Below, in pieces: positions 44,530-53,316 of a DNA stretch of 64,000 bases. Source of the stretch: JAFECT01 sp035551675 (GTDB lineage Bacteria > Pseudomonadota > Alphaproteobacteria > Caulobacterales > Caulobacteraceae); NCBI GenBank assembly GCA_035551675.1, contig DASZMV010000068.1:33383-97382 (forward strand). The letters run 5' to 3'. The first letter of the stretch is position 1; each line of letters opens with the position of its first letter. The notes under the pieces were generated by a model, which was not told the origin of the DNA, ran no database searches, and saw only the letters and a list, made by a program, of their open reading frames with translations. A program made the translations under genes and the position numbers.

Positions 44530-45990
44530 TCAGACAGTCTCCCCCTTCAGGGCGCGGGCGACCTCGGTCGCGTCGTCGAAGGGATAGACGGTTTCTCCGA
44601 CAATTTGACCCTGTTCGTGACCTTTTCCGGCCACCACCAGGATGTCGCCTTGTCGCAGTTCGGAAACGGCGGTCCGTATGGCCAAGCCGCGATCCCCGAT
44701 TTCCCGGGCGCTCGGGGCCCCGTTCAGGACCTGTTTGCGGATGGCTGAGGGGTCTTCGCCGCGGGGATTGTCGTCGGTCACGATGGCTTCGTCGGCCAGC
44801 TTTTCGGCCACCGCCCCCATCAGGGGCCGCTTGATCCGGTCCCGGTCGCCGCCGCAGCCGAACACCACCAGGAGACGGCCCCGGGTGTGGGGGCGAAGCG
44901 CCCGGAGCACGGTTTCCAGCCCGTCGGGGGTGTGGGCGTAGTCCACATAGACCTCGCCGCCCTTGGCGCCGGTGCCGATGCGCTCCAGCCGGCCCTTGGC
45001 CCCCTTCAACTGTTCGAAGGCGCCCAGCACGTCCTCGACCTTCTCTCCGGCGGCGACGCACAGGCCGGCCGCGACCATGGCGTTCGACGCCTGGAAGGCG
45101 CCGGCCAGCGGCAGCAGGACGTCGTAGCTGCGCCCGTCGGCGTCGATCTGCAGGCGCTGACCTCCGGGGGTGGGGGTGCGCGAGACCAGGGACAGGTTAC
45201 GGCCGCGCTGGCCTACGGTGAGGATATTGAGACCCGACAGGATGCTCGCCGCGGCGAAGGCGTTGTACGCGGGCGAGTCCGCGTTCAGCACCGCCGAACC
45301 GCCGCGCGGCGCCAGGGCTTCGAACAGGCGAAGCTTGGCTGCGCGATAGGCGTCCATGTCGCCGTGATAGTCGAGGTGGTCCTGGGTCAGGTTGGTGAAC
45401 GCCGCCGCGCTCAGGCCCACGCCGTCAAGACGCCGCTGTTCGATGCCGTGCGACGACGCTTCCAGCGCGAGGTGGGTCACGCCCTGCGCCGCGAGTTCCG
45501 CGCACAGACGCGCCGCATCCGCCGCGTCGGGGCTTGTCAGGCCCGGGCCGGTGATCGACTGTTCGCCCGACGCGGAGCCCAGGGTGACGCCGAGCGTCCC
45601 CATGCTCGCGGCCTTGCGACCGAGCCTGGCCCAGATCTGGCGGCAGAACACCGTGACCGAGGTCTTGCCGTTGGTGCCGGTGACCGCGACGCAGGTCTTG
45701 GGCTGCGGGCCGTAAAAGGTGCGCGCGGCGAGCGCGTAGGAGCGGCGCACGTCGCCTGACTTCACCAGCACCGGCGCGATGTCCGCGGGCGTGTCCTCCG
45801 GCGCCAGCACCGCGGCGGCGCCTTGCGCCAGGGCCTGCGAGATGAACGTGCGACCATCGGCGTTATGGCCCGGCAAGGCGGCGAACAGCGTGCCGCCCGC
45901 GACCTTGCGGCTGTCCGCGGTGATCCCGGTGATCTCGGGATCGACCGGCAGGTCGCGACGCAGGATTTCGGACAGGCGCTGGTGGATCAT
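44530..45990 (-). CDS. murE: UDP-MurNAc-dipeptide--meso-diaminopimelate ligase MurE
   Basis: A 486-residue Mur ligase. VAVTGTNGKTSVTVF is the ATP loop, and DNPR in VTDDNPRGEDP marks specificity for meso-diaminopimelate, so the peptidoglycan is of the A1-gamma type. EASSHGIEQRRLDGV and DYAHTPDGLETVL are further signatures. The ATG overlaps the ftsI stop by four bases. Confidence 0.97.
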   Translation of the reverse strand: MIHQRLSEILRRDLPVDPEITGITADSRKVAGGTLFAALPGHNADGRTFISQALAQGAAAVLAPEDTPADIAPVLVKSGDVRRSYALAARTFYGPQPKTCVAVTGTNGKTSVTVFCRQIWARLGRKAASMGTLGVTLGSASGEQSITGPGLTSPDAADAARLCAELAAQGVTHLALEASSHGIEQRRLDGVGLSAAAFTNLTQDHLDYHGDMDAYRAAKLRLFEALAPRGGSAVLNADSPAYNAFAAASILSGLNILTVGQRGRNLSLVSRTPTPGGQRLQIDADGRSYDVLLPLAGAFQASNAMVAAGLCVAAGEKVEDVLGAFEQLKGAKGRLERIGTGAKGGEVYVDYAHTPDGLETVLRALRPHTRGRLLVVFGCGGDRDRIKRPLMGAVAEKLADEAIVTDDNPRGEDPSAIRKQVLNGAPSAREIGDRGLAIRTAVSELRQGDILVVAGKGHEQGQIVGETVYPFDDATEVARALKGETV

Positions 45991-47744
45991 CGCTCCGCCC
46001 CGCTGTCGTGGTTCTTCACCGGCACGCGGGTGAGCGCGTCGGTCATGGTATCGGGCCCGCGCTCGACGCCCAGGAAAGGTGCAATGCGGTTGATGACGCG
46101 GCCGGCGGCCGGCGCGGCGGTCCAGGCGGCGGTGCGCTGGCCGTGGCTGTAGGTTCCCGCGACCGGCTCGTCGATCAGCACCAGCACGAAATAACGCTTG
46201 GTCCCGATGGGTCCGTCGGCGGGGAAGACGCTGGCGAAGGACGAGACCAGCTTGGTCTGTTCGTAGTGACCGTTCATGGCCTTCTGGGCGGAACCGGTCT
46301 TGCCGCCCACGCGCAGGCCGTCGATGTTGGCGTTGGTCCCGGTGCCGTGCAGCACATTCAGACGCAGCAGTTCGAGCATAGTCTCAGCGGTCTGCGCCTT
46401 AATCACCCGATGGCCGAGCGGCCGCGCGCCGGCGGGCAGCTTCTTGATGGTCAGCGGAATATAGACGCCGCCGTTCATCACCGCGCCCATGGCGGCGGCT
46501 TCCTGCAGCGGGGTGATCATGATCGCTTGGCCGAAGGCGGTCGACGCCAGGGTGTTTTCATCCCACTTGCGGGGCAGGAACGGGTGGGCGCTCTCGCGCA
46601 GTTCGACCGGCGCCGGGCGGAACAAACCAAGAGCACGGAAGTAACGCGTCATCACGTCGCTTCCCATGGTCAGCGCCAGCCTCGAGGTTCCGATGTTGGA
46701 GGAGTGAATGAACACGTCCGCGAGCGTCATCACACGATTCTCGGGATCGTCGTCGTGGATCGTGCGATCGCCGATGCGCAACGGCTGCGTCGCATCGAAG
46801 CGGCTGTTCAGCGTCGCCGTTCCGGTATCGAGGCCCGCGGACAAGGTGAACACCTTGAAGGTCGAGCCCATTTCGTAGTCCGACGTCGCCGCGCGATCGA
46901 GTTTCGAATCGTCGGACGCCTTACCGGCGACTGACGGATCGTAGGAAGGCCAGCTGGTCATCCCCAGAATTTCGCCGGTCTGGGTGTCGGTGACGATGCC
47001 GACGGCGCCCTTGGCGTGCAGCGCGTCGGCGGCCTTGAACACTTCATCCTCGAGCGCGCCCTGCACGCGCATGTCGATGGACAGGGCGACCGGCGCGCCG
47101 GCGCGGCCGTCGGCGCGGATGGCGGGGTCGAGCGAGCGCTCAACGCCGGCGATGCCGCGACCGCCCGAATCTGAGAAGCCGATGACGTGTGCGGCCGATA
47201 TCCCCAGCGGATAGACGCGCTTGTCTTCTTCCGCGAACGACAGGCCCGGCAGGCCCAGCGCGTGAACGCGGTCGCGTTCCTGCGGCGTCAGTCCGCCGAG
47301 AAGATAGGACTGGTGTTCGGCGGTGAGCGCCTTGCGCAGGCGCCCGGGGTTCAGCTGCGGCGCGGCCTGCAGGAGAGCGTTGTAGGTCCCGTCCACGTCC
47401 CAGACCTCGTCCGGATCGACGTAAAGGCCATAGGCCACGAGATTGGTCGCCATAAGGCGGCCGTTGCGATCGACGATGTCGGCGCGGGAGGCGACCGGGG
47501 CGACGGTGATTTCGGAGTCCTGCGAAGCGCCCGAGAAGAGAGCCGCCCGTACGGCGCCCACGCCGAGAATCGCGAACACGGCGCCGAACACCGCAAGCAC
47601 GACGTAGATGCGCGTGCCGGCCTCGGTTCCTTCCTTGGTTTCGGTCTTGGCGCGCTTCCCGGTCTCGTCGACCGTCCACTGTTTCTCGCGCGGCCAACGG
47701 AAACCGGAACGCGTGTGGTCGGGACCGAGATCGGAGCGGCTCAT
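45987..47744 (-). CDS. ftsI: Septal transpeptidase FtsI (PBP3)
   Basis: A 585-residue class B penicillin-binding protein crosslinking septal glycan. One N-terminal helix (IYVVLAVFGAVFAILGVGAVRAALF), the pedestal domain (SRADIVDRNGRLMATNL, GGRGIAGVERSLD), then the transpeptidase with SxxK in MGSTFKVF, SSN in IHSSNIG and KTG in VGGKTGSAQK. The basic, ~45-residue cytoplasmic tail is longer than in E. coli. Overlaps ftsL and murE by four bases each. Confidence 0.97.
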   Translation of the reverse strand: MSRSDLGPDHTRSGFRWPREKQWTVDETGKRAKTETKEGTEAGTRIYVVLAVFGAVFAILGVGAVRAALFSGASQDSEITVAPVASRADIVDRNGRLMATNLVAYGLYVDPDEVWDVDGTYNALLQAAPQLNPGRLRKALTAEHQSYLLGGLTPQERDRVHALGLPGLSFAEEDKRVYPLGISAAHVIGFSDSGGRGIAGVERSLDPAIRADGRAGAPVALSIDMRVQGALEDEVFKAADALHAKGAVGIVTDTQTGEILGMTSWPSYDPSVAGKASDDSKLDRAATSDYEMGSTFKVFTLSAGLDTGTATLNSRFDATQPLRIGDRTIHDDDPENRVMTLADVFIHSSNIGTSRLALTMGSDVMTRYFRALGLFRPAPVELRESAHPFLPRKWDENTLASTAFGQAIMITPLQEAAAMGAVMNGGVYIPLTIKKLPAGARPLGHRVIKAQTAETMLELLRLNVLHGTGTNANIDGLRVGGKTGSAQKAMNGHYEQTKLVSSFASVFPADGPIGTKRYFVLVLIDEPVAGTYSHGQRTAAWTAAPAAGRVINRIAPFLGVERGPDTMTDALTRVPVKNHDSGAER

Positions 47745-48145
47745 CGCGCGGGCTCCGCGGCCAAGGCCGGATCGGTCGCCGGGCCGGTCGCGGAAGCGGC
47801 GGCCTTCTTGACGCCGGGCTTGGGCTTTTCCGCCGCGACGGTTGGGAGCGCGGCGGGGCTCGCCTCCTGCGTCGAGTCGACCGGCTTGAGGCCGGCGTCT
47901 TCGGAGAGGGTCTCGATACGCTCGGGCTGCTCCAGGCGCGCGTCTTCGGCGCGGAGCAGTTTCACTTGCCGCTGTTCGTCGCCGATGCGCTGTTCGATGT
48001 CGGCGATCTCGGCGCGCTCGCGGCTGGCGCGAGCCTTGGCGATGTAGACGCCGAACACTAAAATCACCAGGAGCGCGAAGGTGACGACCTCGACGATGCG
48101 GATGCCGCGTACGCGACTGTGGAAGATCGAGCCCAGAATGTTCAT
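47741..48145 (-). CDS. ftsL: Cell division protein FtsL
   Basis: A 134-residue bitopic protein: short cytoplasmic part, membrane helix (EVVTFALLVILVFGVYIAKA), then a coiled coil (RAEIADIEQRIGDEQRQVKLLRAEDARLEQPERIETLSE) with the L..P.RIE pattern of FtsL, and an Ala/Pro-rich C-terminal tail. The frame extends upstream into rsmH, but ATG 48145 with a four-base overlap to rsmH fits the family. FtsL recruits FtsW/FtsI with FtsB. Confidence 0.9.
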   Translation of the reverse strand: MNILGSIFHSRVRGIRIVEVVTFALLVILVFGVYIAKARASRERAEIADIEQRIGDEQRQVKLLRAEDARLEQPERIETLSEDAGLKPVDSTQEASPAALPTVAAEKPKPGVKKAAASATGPATDPALAAEPAR

Positions 48146-49104
48146 GCGGCGGCCCTCTCGTTCCAGGCCGGCGCCGTCGTGCGCCGCGCCGCCCGCAGCT
48201 TGGCGGACCGCGCGCGCGGATTTTGGGCGATCTCCTGTTCGCCAGGCGCCTTCGGCCCTTTGAAGAGGAGTTCGAACGTGGGCTTCGGCCCCGCCTTGCC
48301 CGGCGGCAGGTGACGCGACCCGCCGGGCGTATTGCCCGAGCGCTCGTTCAGGAAGATCTTGACCATGCGGTCTTCCAGCGAGTGGAAGGTCACCACCGCC
48401 AGGCGCCCGCCCGCAGTCAGCACCCGCTCGGCGGCGATCAGGCCCGCCTCCAGTTCGCCGAGTTCGTCGTTCACCGCGATGCGCAACGCCTGGAAGGTGC
48501 GCGTGGCGGGATGCACCGGCGCGCCCTTGCGCCCGCCCAGCGCGCGTTCGACGACGTCGGCGAGGTCGAGGGTGCGTTCGAACGGCTGTTCGGCCCGCCG
48601 CGCGACGATAGCGCGCGCAATGCGGCGCGAGGCGTGCTCTTCGCCATAGCGGTAGATAATGCGGGCGATCTCGGCCTCGTCGCCGGTGTTGACGATGTCG
48701 GCGGCCGACGGCCCCTCGACGCTCATCCGCATGTCCAGAGGGCCGTCGCGCAGAAAGGAGAAACCGCGTTCGGCTTCGTCCACCTGCATGGAGGAAACGC
48801 CGAGGTCCAGCGCCACGCCGTTGCAATAGTCATGACCATACTCGGTCATCACCTGCGGCATTTCGGAGAAGCGCCGCGGCGCCAGTTCGAAAGCGTCGGG
48901 ATAGATCGCCGACAGCGCCTCCGCGAACCCGGTCACGTTGGGGTCGCGATCGAAAGCCAGAACCTGGGCGCCGCGATCAAGGAAGGCGCGGGTATAGCCG
49001 CCCGCGCCGAAGGTGCCGTCGAGGATCAGGTCGCCGGGGCCGGGCGCGATCGCCTCGATCACCTCATTCAACAGTACGGAAACGTGGGGCGAAGTTTCGC
49101 TCAC
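48142..49104 (-). CDS. rsmH: 16S rRNA (cytosine1402-N4)-methyltransferase RsmH
   Basis: A 320-residue SAM methyltransferase. HVSVLLNEVIEAI, DGTFGAGGYTRAFL (SAM loop), ALDLGVSSMQVDEAERGFSF and TFHSLEDRMVKIF are family signatures. GTG 49104 is chosen: it overlaps the mraZ stop by four bases (GTGA), and the conserved sequence begins right after. Read in the opposite frame beyond this point the open frame is mraZ shadow. Confidence 0.96.
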   Translation of the reverse strand: MSETSPHVSVLLNEVIEAIAPGPGDLILDGTFGAGGYTRAFLDRGAQVLAFDRDPNVTGFAEALSAIYPDAFELAPRRFSEMPQVMTEYGHDYCNGVALDLGVSSMQVDEAERGFSFLRDGPLDMRMSVEGPSAADIVNTGDEAEIARIIYRYGEEHASRRIARAIVARRAEQPFERTLDLADVVERALGGRKGAPVHPATRTFQALRIAVNDELGELEAGLIAAERVLTAGGRLAVVTFHSLEDRMVKIFLNERSGNTPGGSRHLPPGKAGPKPTFELLFKGPKAPGEQEIAQNPRARSAKLRAARRTTAPAWNERAAA

Positions 49105-49568
49105 GAGCCGCCACCCAGTTTGGCGGCGCGTTGTTGCTCGCGCAGTTTGGCGAGACCGCTGCGCGCGGCGGCCTTCTCGGCCTCGCGGCGCGCGCGGTAC
49201 GCTTCGCGCGCCCAGATCTGAAATCGGTCCTTCAGCCCGACCACCACCACCCAGTCGGTGATGGCGAACTCCTCGCACAGCTTTTCCGGAAGCGTGATCC
49301 GCCCCGCAGCGTCGAAGCCAAGCTGGCTCATGCCGCCATAAACGGTGAACTCGAGCGACGAGCGCAGCGGGTCGCCGAACGGCAACTCTTCGATCAGCGC
49401 TTCGTAACGGTCGAACAGCGCCTTGCCGCCGCCCTCCAGGCAGTCGGCTTCGATCGAGGGAAAACAGAACACGCCGTCGAAGGACGAGGCGGCGGCCGCG
49501 CGGAATTCCTGCGGCACGACGATGCGCCGTTTCGAGTCCAACTGTTTCTCGAATGCCGAGAGAAACAC
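49101..49568 (-). CDS. mraZ: Transcriptional regulator MraZ
   Basis: A 155-residue MraZ: two AbrB-like halves (LDSKRRIVVPQEFRAA and FDAAGRITLPEKLCEEFAITD), first gene of the dcw cluster, known to bind its own promoter as a ring and control the cluster. The end is a basic, Glu/Arg/Ala-rich helix (YRARREAEKAAARSGLAKLREQQRAA). A perfect LexA-type box is about 145 bases upstream. Confidence 0.96.
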   Translation of the reverse strand: MFLSAFEKQLDSKRRIVVPQEFRAAAASSFDGVFCFPSIEADCLEGGGKALFDRYEALIEELPFGDPLRSSLEFTVYGGMSQLGFDAAGRITLPEKLCEEFAITDWVVVVGLKDRFQIWAREAYRARREAEKAAARSGLAKLREQQRAAKLGGGS

Positions 49569-49853
49569 CTACCCACCGGACCGCCATCACAGCCCGCCCC
49601 TGATTTGCCCCTCGGCAATTGGGTTAACATGGGGGGTGCTGGGAGGCAATGACACTTGATGACATTTTTAACCACAATGGCTGGATTTGGGCTTGGTTTT
49701 GCTGAATAAATGAGAACATTGGAAGAACATTGCCAGTATAGAGCGCTGATACGCCGCGCCCTGTAAGCACTATCTTCACGAAGGTTAATCGCGCCGCGTC
49801 AGACCAAGGTCTTAACGCGGCAGAGGCGAGTAAGCGGGCCGAACGGGAAAAAA
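49569..49853 (-). promoter_or_regulatory. mraZ upstream region
   Basis: 285 bases between mraZ and the rnpB terminator, noticeably A+T-richer than its surroundings around 49660-49740. It must hold the promoter of the dcw cluster; I cannot assign the -10/-35 with confidence. GTTAAC at 49623-49628 and the LexA-type box at 49714-49728 are the visible sites. A 93-codon open frame here is not a convincing gene. Confidence 0.55.
49714..49728 (-). promoter_or_regulatory. LexA-type box (GTTC-N7-GTTC) upstream of mraZ
   Basis: On the minus strand GTTCTTCCAATGTTC, exact for the alphaproteobacterial SOS consensus, 146 bases before the mraZ start. The only plus-strand gene that could otherwise use it is the porin gene more than 650 bases away. 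Confidence 0.6.
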
Positions 49854-50258
49854 CGGATCAGACGGCCTGTAAGCCGGGTTCTGTCCCTCGCCCGGAGGCC
49901 AGGTGACGGTCATTCCTCTGGACCGCTCATTGCTGAACGGTTCTCGCGACCTACCCGGACCCCTGGACCAGCGACGGTCCTGACCCGGCCGAAGCCGAGA
50001 CGCGGGATCCCTATTTGGTCTTGCTCCAGGCGGGGCTTGCCATGCCGTCCCTGTCACCAGCGACGCGGTGGGCTCTTACCCCACCCTTTCACCCTTTCCG
50101 CAGGCCGAAGCCCGAGGTGGTTTGCTTTCTGTGGCGCTTTCCCTGGGCTCGCGCCCGGCGGGCGTTACCCGCCGCCTTGTCGCCGTGGAGCCCGGACTTT
50201 CCTCGACAGCCCCAAGAAACTTGGATGGCCGCCGCGACCGCCCGGCCGTCTGATCCGC
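49854..50258 (-). ncRNA. rnpB: RNase P RNA (class A)
   Basis: Catalytic RNA of RNase P, about 405 bases. The 5' strand of P1 (GCGGATCAGACGG, ending 50258) pairs with CCGTCTGATCCG at the 3' end. The conserved core GAGGAAAGTCCGGGC is at 50204-50190 and ACAGAACCCGGCTTACAGGCC-type 3' core at 49884-49864. Six T (49853-49848) directly after P1 serve as terminator. Exact ends may differ by a few bases. Confidence 0.95.
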
Positions 50259-50381
50259 GCGCAAACTGGGGGTTCAGGCGGCAAAAGGCAAACTGTCACT
50301 CGCCAACGGTAATGGCCAAGACAGCCGGGAACGCTATCGGGGCCGGCCGCGCTAAAGCTCGACGGCGGTTGGGAATCGCGG

Positions 50382-51728
50382 ATGGGCGGGTTGAAGACTA
50401 CGGCGCTGGCTGCGGCGGTCCTGCTGGCGACCGGAACCATGGCGCACGCCCAGGAGAGCGCGGCCGCCGATCCGACAGCGCCCGCGGTCGACCAGCCGTG
50501 GGCGTTCCACTGGCAGGGTACGTTCACCGAGCAGGCGCACCCGGGATTCCGCTCGCCCTATCGCGGACCGCACAGTCTTGACCCGTCTTCGCGCGGCGAC
50601 GAGACGAGCGACCTGACGCTCTATGCCGGCGTGCGGCCATGGAAGGGCGGCGAAATCTGGATCGATCCGGAAATCGACCAGGGTTTCGGGCTCAGCAACA
50701 CGCTCGGTCTCGCCGCCTTCCCGAGCGGCGAGGCCTACAAGGTCGGCAAGAGTTCGCCCTATCTGCGCATGCAGCGCCTGTTCCTGCGCCAGACGCTCGA
50801 CCTCGGCGGCGATCGTTCCAAGGTCGATCCCGATCTCAACGTGCTCGGCGGATCGCAAGGCGCGAACCGGATGGTGTTCACCGTCGGCAAGTTCTCGGTG
50901 GTCGACGTGTTCGACAACAACAGCTACGCGCACGACCCGCGCAACGATTTCATGAACTGGGCGATCATCGACACGGCGACTTTCGACTACGCCGCCGACG
51001 CCTGGGGCTACAGCGCAGGCGGCTCGGCGGAGCTGTACGAGGGCAATTGGGCGTTTCGGCTGGGCGTGTTCGACCTCTCGGACGTGCCCAACTCGACGCG
51101 TCTGGAGTCCGGCTTCCAGGAGTTCCAAGGCCTCGGTGAAATCGAGCGCGACTACAAGCTGGGCGACCACGCTGGCAAGGTGCGCGTGAACGGGTTCCTA
51201 AGCCGCGGTCGCATGGGAACCTACGCCGACGCGCTCGCGCTCGCCTTAGCGACGCACACGACCCCGGACACCGCGTTGGTGCGCCAGTACCGCAGCCGCA
51301 GCGGCGTTGCGATCGACTGGGAACAGGAAGTCGCGAAAGACGTCGGCGTGTTCGCGCGCGCCGGCTGGGACCAGGGCGACGTCGAGCCCTACGAGTTCGA
51401 AGATATGGACACGACCTACGCCGCCGGCCTGTCAATGAAGGGCTCACGCTGGGGACGTGCCGACGACGTGTGGGGCCTTGCCGGCGAGATCGGCTCGATT
51501 TCCAAGGCGCACGAAGCCTATCTCGCCGCGGGCGGTCTCGGCATTCTCGTCGGCGACGGTCGCCTGCCGCACGAGGGCGACGAGCGCGTGCTCGAGACCT
51601 TCTACGCCCTGCCGATCGTGAAGAACGCGCGCGCGAGCTTCGACTATCAGCTGTTCGAAAACCCCGCCTTCAGCCGCGACCGTGGACCGGTGTCGGTTTT
51701 CGGCCTGCGCCTGCACGTCCAGCGCTAG
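50382..51728 (+). CDS. Carbohydrate-selective porin, OprB family
   Basis: A 448-residue outer-membrane protein with a signal peptide (cleavage after MAHA). WAFHWQGTFTEQAHPGFRSPYRG, TLYAGVRPWKGGEIWIDPEIDQGFGLSNTLGLAAFPSGEAYK, and FTVGKFSVVDVFDNNSYAHDPRNDFMNWAIID are typical of the OprB-like group, which lets sugars or other small solutes through. Its TAG shares CTAG with the amidase stop on the opposite strand. Confidence 0.85.
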   Translation: MGGLKTTALAAAVLLATGTMAHAQESAAADPTAPAVDQPWAFHWQGTFTEQAHPGFRSPYRGPHSLDPSSRGDETSDLTLYAGVRPWKGGEIWIDPEIDQGFGLSNTLGLAAFPSGEAYKVGKSSPYLRMQRLFLRQTLDLGGDRSKVDPDLNVLGGSQGANRMVFTVGKFSVVDVFDNNSYAHDPRNDFMNWAIIDTATFDYAADAWGYSAGGSAELYEGNWAFRLGVFDLSDVPNSTRLESGFQEFQGLGEIERDYKLGDHAGKVRVNGFLSRGRMGTYADALALALATHTTPDTALVRQYRSRSGVAIDWEQEVAKDVGVFARAGWDQGDVEPYEFEDMDTTYAAGLSMKGSRWGRADDVWGLAGEIGSISKAHEAYLAAGGLGILVGDGRLPHEGDERVLETFYALPIVKNARASFDYQLFENPAFSRDRGPVSVFGLRLHVQR

Positions 51729-52477
51729 AGCGAACCGGTCACCGCCTCGACCGAGGCGAGGCGCAGCATCGCCATCAGGCGCGCGCGGGTATCGCCGTCG
51801 GCGACCCCGTCGACGCGATCCGGACGCCAGTGACGCTGGAATGCGCGCACCACCGTCGCCGTGTCTTCATCGTAGGTTCCCGACGGCAGGGGTTCGTAGC
51901 CCAGGCGATGCAGTCCCGCCTGCAGCACGAACACGCCAGGGCCGTCGTCGCCGAGCGTGAGCGACGCGCCCGGCGCCGCTTCCGGTTCAAACCACAGCCC
52001 GTGACCCGCCTGCGCCAGGCGCTTCCACGGGAAAAACTCGCCGGGATCGTCCTTGCGCGCCGGCGCGACGTCGGAATGGCCGAGGATGCGTGCGTCGGGA
52101 ATATCCCAGCGCTCGCGGATGTCGCCGAGCAGCGCGATGACGCTGTCGATCTGGGCGTCGGGGAAGGCGCGGTAGCCCCATTCGTGGCCGGGATTGACGA
52201 TCTCGATGCCAATGGAGGCGGAATTGATGTCGGTTTCGCCGCGCCAGAACGACTTGCCCGCATGCCAGGCGCGCCGCTCTTCCGGCACGAGGCGAAAGAC
52301 GCGGCCGTCCTCCTCGATGAGGTAGTGCGCCGACACCTTGGCTTCAGCGTCGCACAGCCGTGCCAGCGCCTCCGCTCCGGTCTTCATGCCGGTGTAGTGC
52401 AGCACCACCATGTCCGGCGGCGCCGAGCGGGCGTTGAAGTTGGGCGACGGGTTTTCGACGACCAGAAGCGGCGTCAC
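51725..52477 (-). CDS. N-acetylmuramoyl-L-alanine amidase, AmpD type with peptidoglycan-binding end
   Basis: A 250-residue amidase_2 protein: HYTGMKTGAEALARLCDAEAKVSAHYLIEEDGRVFRLVPEERRAWHAGKSFW has the zinc His and W-H-A-G motif; HSDVAPARKDDPGEFFPW gives the second His and Asp. A C-terminal peptidoglycan-binding helix set follows (VFVLQAGLHRLGYEPLPSGTYDEDTATVVRAFQRHW). No signal peptide is seen, so a cytoplasmic AmpD-like role in recycling is likely. GTG 52477 is chosen, just after the stop of the preceding gene. Confidence 0.88.
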   Translation of the reverse strand: MTPLLVVENPSPNFNARSAPPDMVVLHYTGMKTGAEALARLCDAEAKVSAHYLIEEDGRVFRLVPEERRAWHAGKSFWRGETDINSASIGIEIVNPGHEWGYRAFPDAQIDSVIALLGDIRERWDIPDARILGHSDVAPARKDDPGEFFPWKRLAQAGHGLWFEPEAAPGASLTLGDDGPGVFVLQAGLHRLGYEPLPSGTYDEDTATVVRAFQRHWRPDRVDGVADGDTRARLMAMLRLASVEAVTGSL

Positions 52478-52481
52478 GCGC

Positions 52482-52799
52482 TCAGCGGCCGTTCCGGTCC
52501 CAGCCGTACGCGACCCAGGCATGGCCCACCTTGCGCGCTTCGAGCACCTGGGGGCGGACCGTCGCGCGGCTGCGGGCGCGCAGCGCCATGCCAGTGAAGA
52601 AGACGAAGACGGATCCCACGACGGCGATCAGGGTCATGGCGGCGGCCGCGAAGACGGCGAGCAGAACGCCCACGGCCAAGGCCAAGCCCGCGGCCAGAAA
52701 TCCGCCGAGCCACGCCAGGAAACGGCTCAGGCCGTCGCCTTGGTTGCGCGGGCCCGGACCGAAACTGCTCCCCAAAATCAAACGCGGGGTCGTCTCCAT
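52482..52799 (-). CDS. Small membrane protein, unknown
   Basis: 105 residues with two close hydrophobic helices (FLAWLGGFLAAGLALAVGVLLAVFAAAAMTLIAVVGSVFVFFTGMAL) and a basic C-terminal part (RARSRATVRPQVLEARKVGHAWVAYGWDRNGR). ATG 52799 is 55 bases after a short repeat of CCCGTAAACGG words. No family recognised. It is followed by the amidase gene after 4 bases, likely one transcript. Confidence 0.68.
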   Translation of the reverse strand: METTPRLILGSSFGPGPRNQGDGLSRFLAWLGGFLAAGLALAVGVLLAVFAAAAMTLIAVVGSVFVFFTGMALRARSRATVRPQVLEARKVGHAWVAYGWDRNGR

Positions 52800-53016
52800 G
52801 GATCACCTCGAAGGCGCCCCGCTGCCAGGACGCTCCAGATTATGTCGTCCTCGGGCCGGGGCCCGTCAACCGCAACGCGCCCAGGGCGCGAATGTTCATC
52901 ATGTCGCAGCCCCGTAAACGGAGCGTTGGCCCGTTGCGTAAACGGGCGGGGAAGGATGATCCGTCTTAGTGGTCTATATTTCAAACTTGTCTATTATAAC
53001 GGGCGTGGAGAAACTC

Positions 53017-53316
53017 ATGCGCCGCTTCGACATCGAAGGTATCGACGACGTCATCCACGGCCGCCTGCGGCTGGGCGTGATGGCCTATCTGGCCGACGCG
53101 GAGGTGGCGGATTTCACCGAGTTGAAGACCGCACTGGGCGCCACCCAGGGCAATCTGTCGATCCACCTGCGCAAGCTCGAAGAGGCCGGTTATGTGTCGA
53201 TCGACAAGAGCTTTCTCAATCGCAAACCCCTGACCCGCCTGCGCATGACGCCGAAGGGCCGAAAGGCCTTCGCCGACTATCTGGCGGCGTTGGGGAAGCT
53301 GGTCGGCGAGCGCTAG
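53017..53316 (+). CDS. Winged-helix transcriptional regulator (HTH_34-like)
   Basis: A 99-residue single winged-helix domain: IHGRLRLGVMAYLADAEVADFTELKTALGATQGNLSIHLRKLEEAGYVSIDKSFLNRKPLTRLRMTPKGRKAFADYL. This is the small MarR-like group that binds DNA as a dimer without a ligand domain. ATG 53017 has GGAG 7 bases upstream; an in-frame GTG at 52969 would lack a ribosome site. Its stop shares CTAG with the J-domain gene. Confidence 0.88.
   Translation: MRRFDIEGIDDVIHGRLRLGVMAYLADAEVADFTELKTALGATQGNLSIHLRKLEEAGYVSIDKSFLNRKPLTRLRMTPKGRKAFADYLAALGKLVGER

Noticed and set aside
42112..44748. 878-codon plus-strand frame across mraY and murF
   Set aside because: Antisense to mraY and murF; composition (His/Asp/Arg-rich) is that of a shadow frame.
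49394..49675. 93-codon minus-strand frame overlapping the mraZ start
   Set aside because: Lies largely within mraZ in another frame and within the promoter region; no conserved features.
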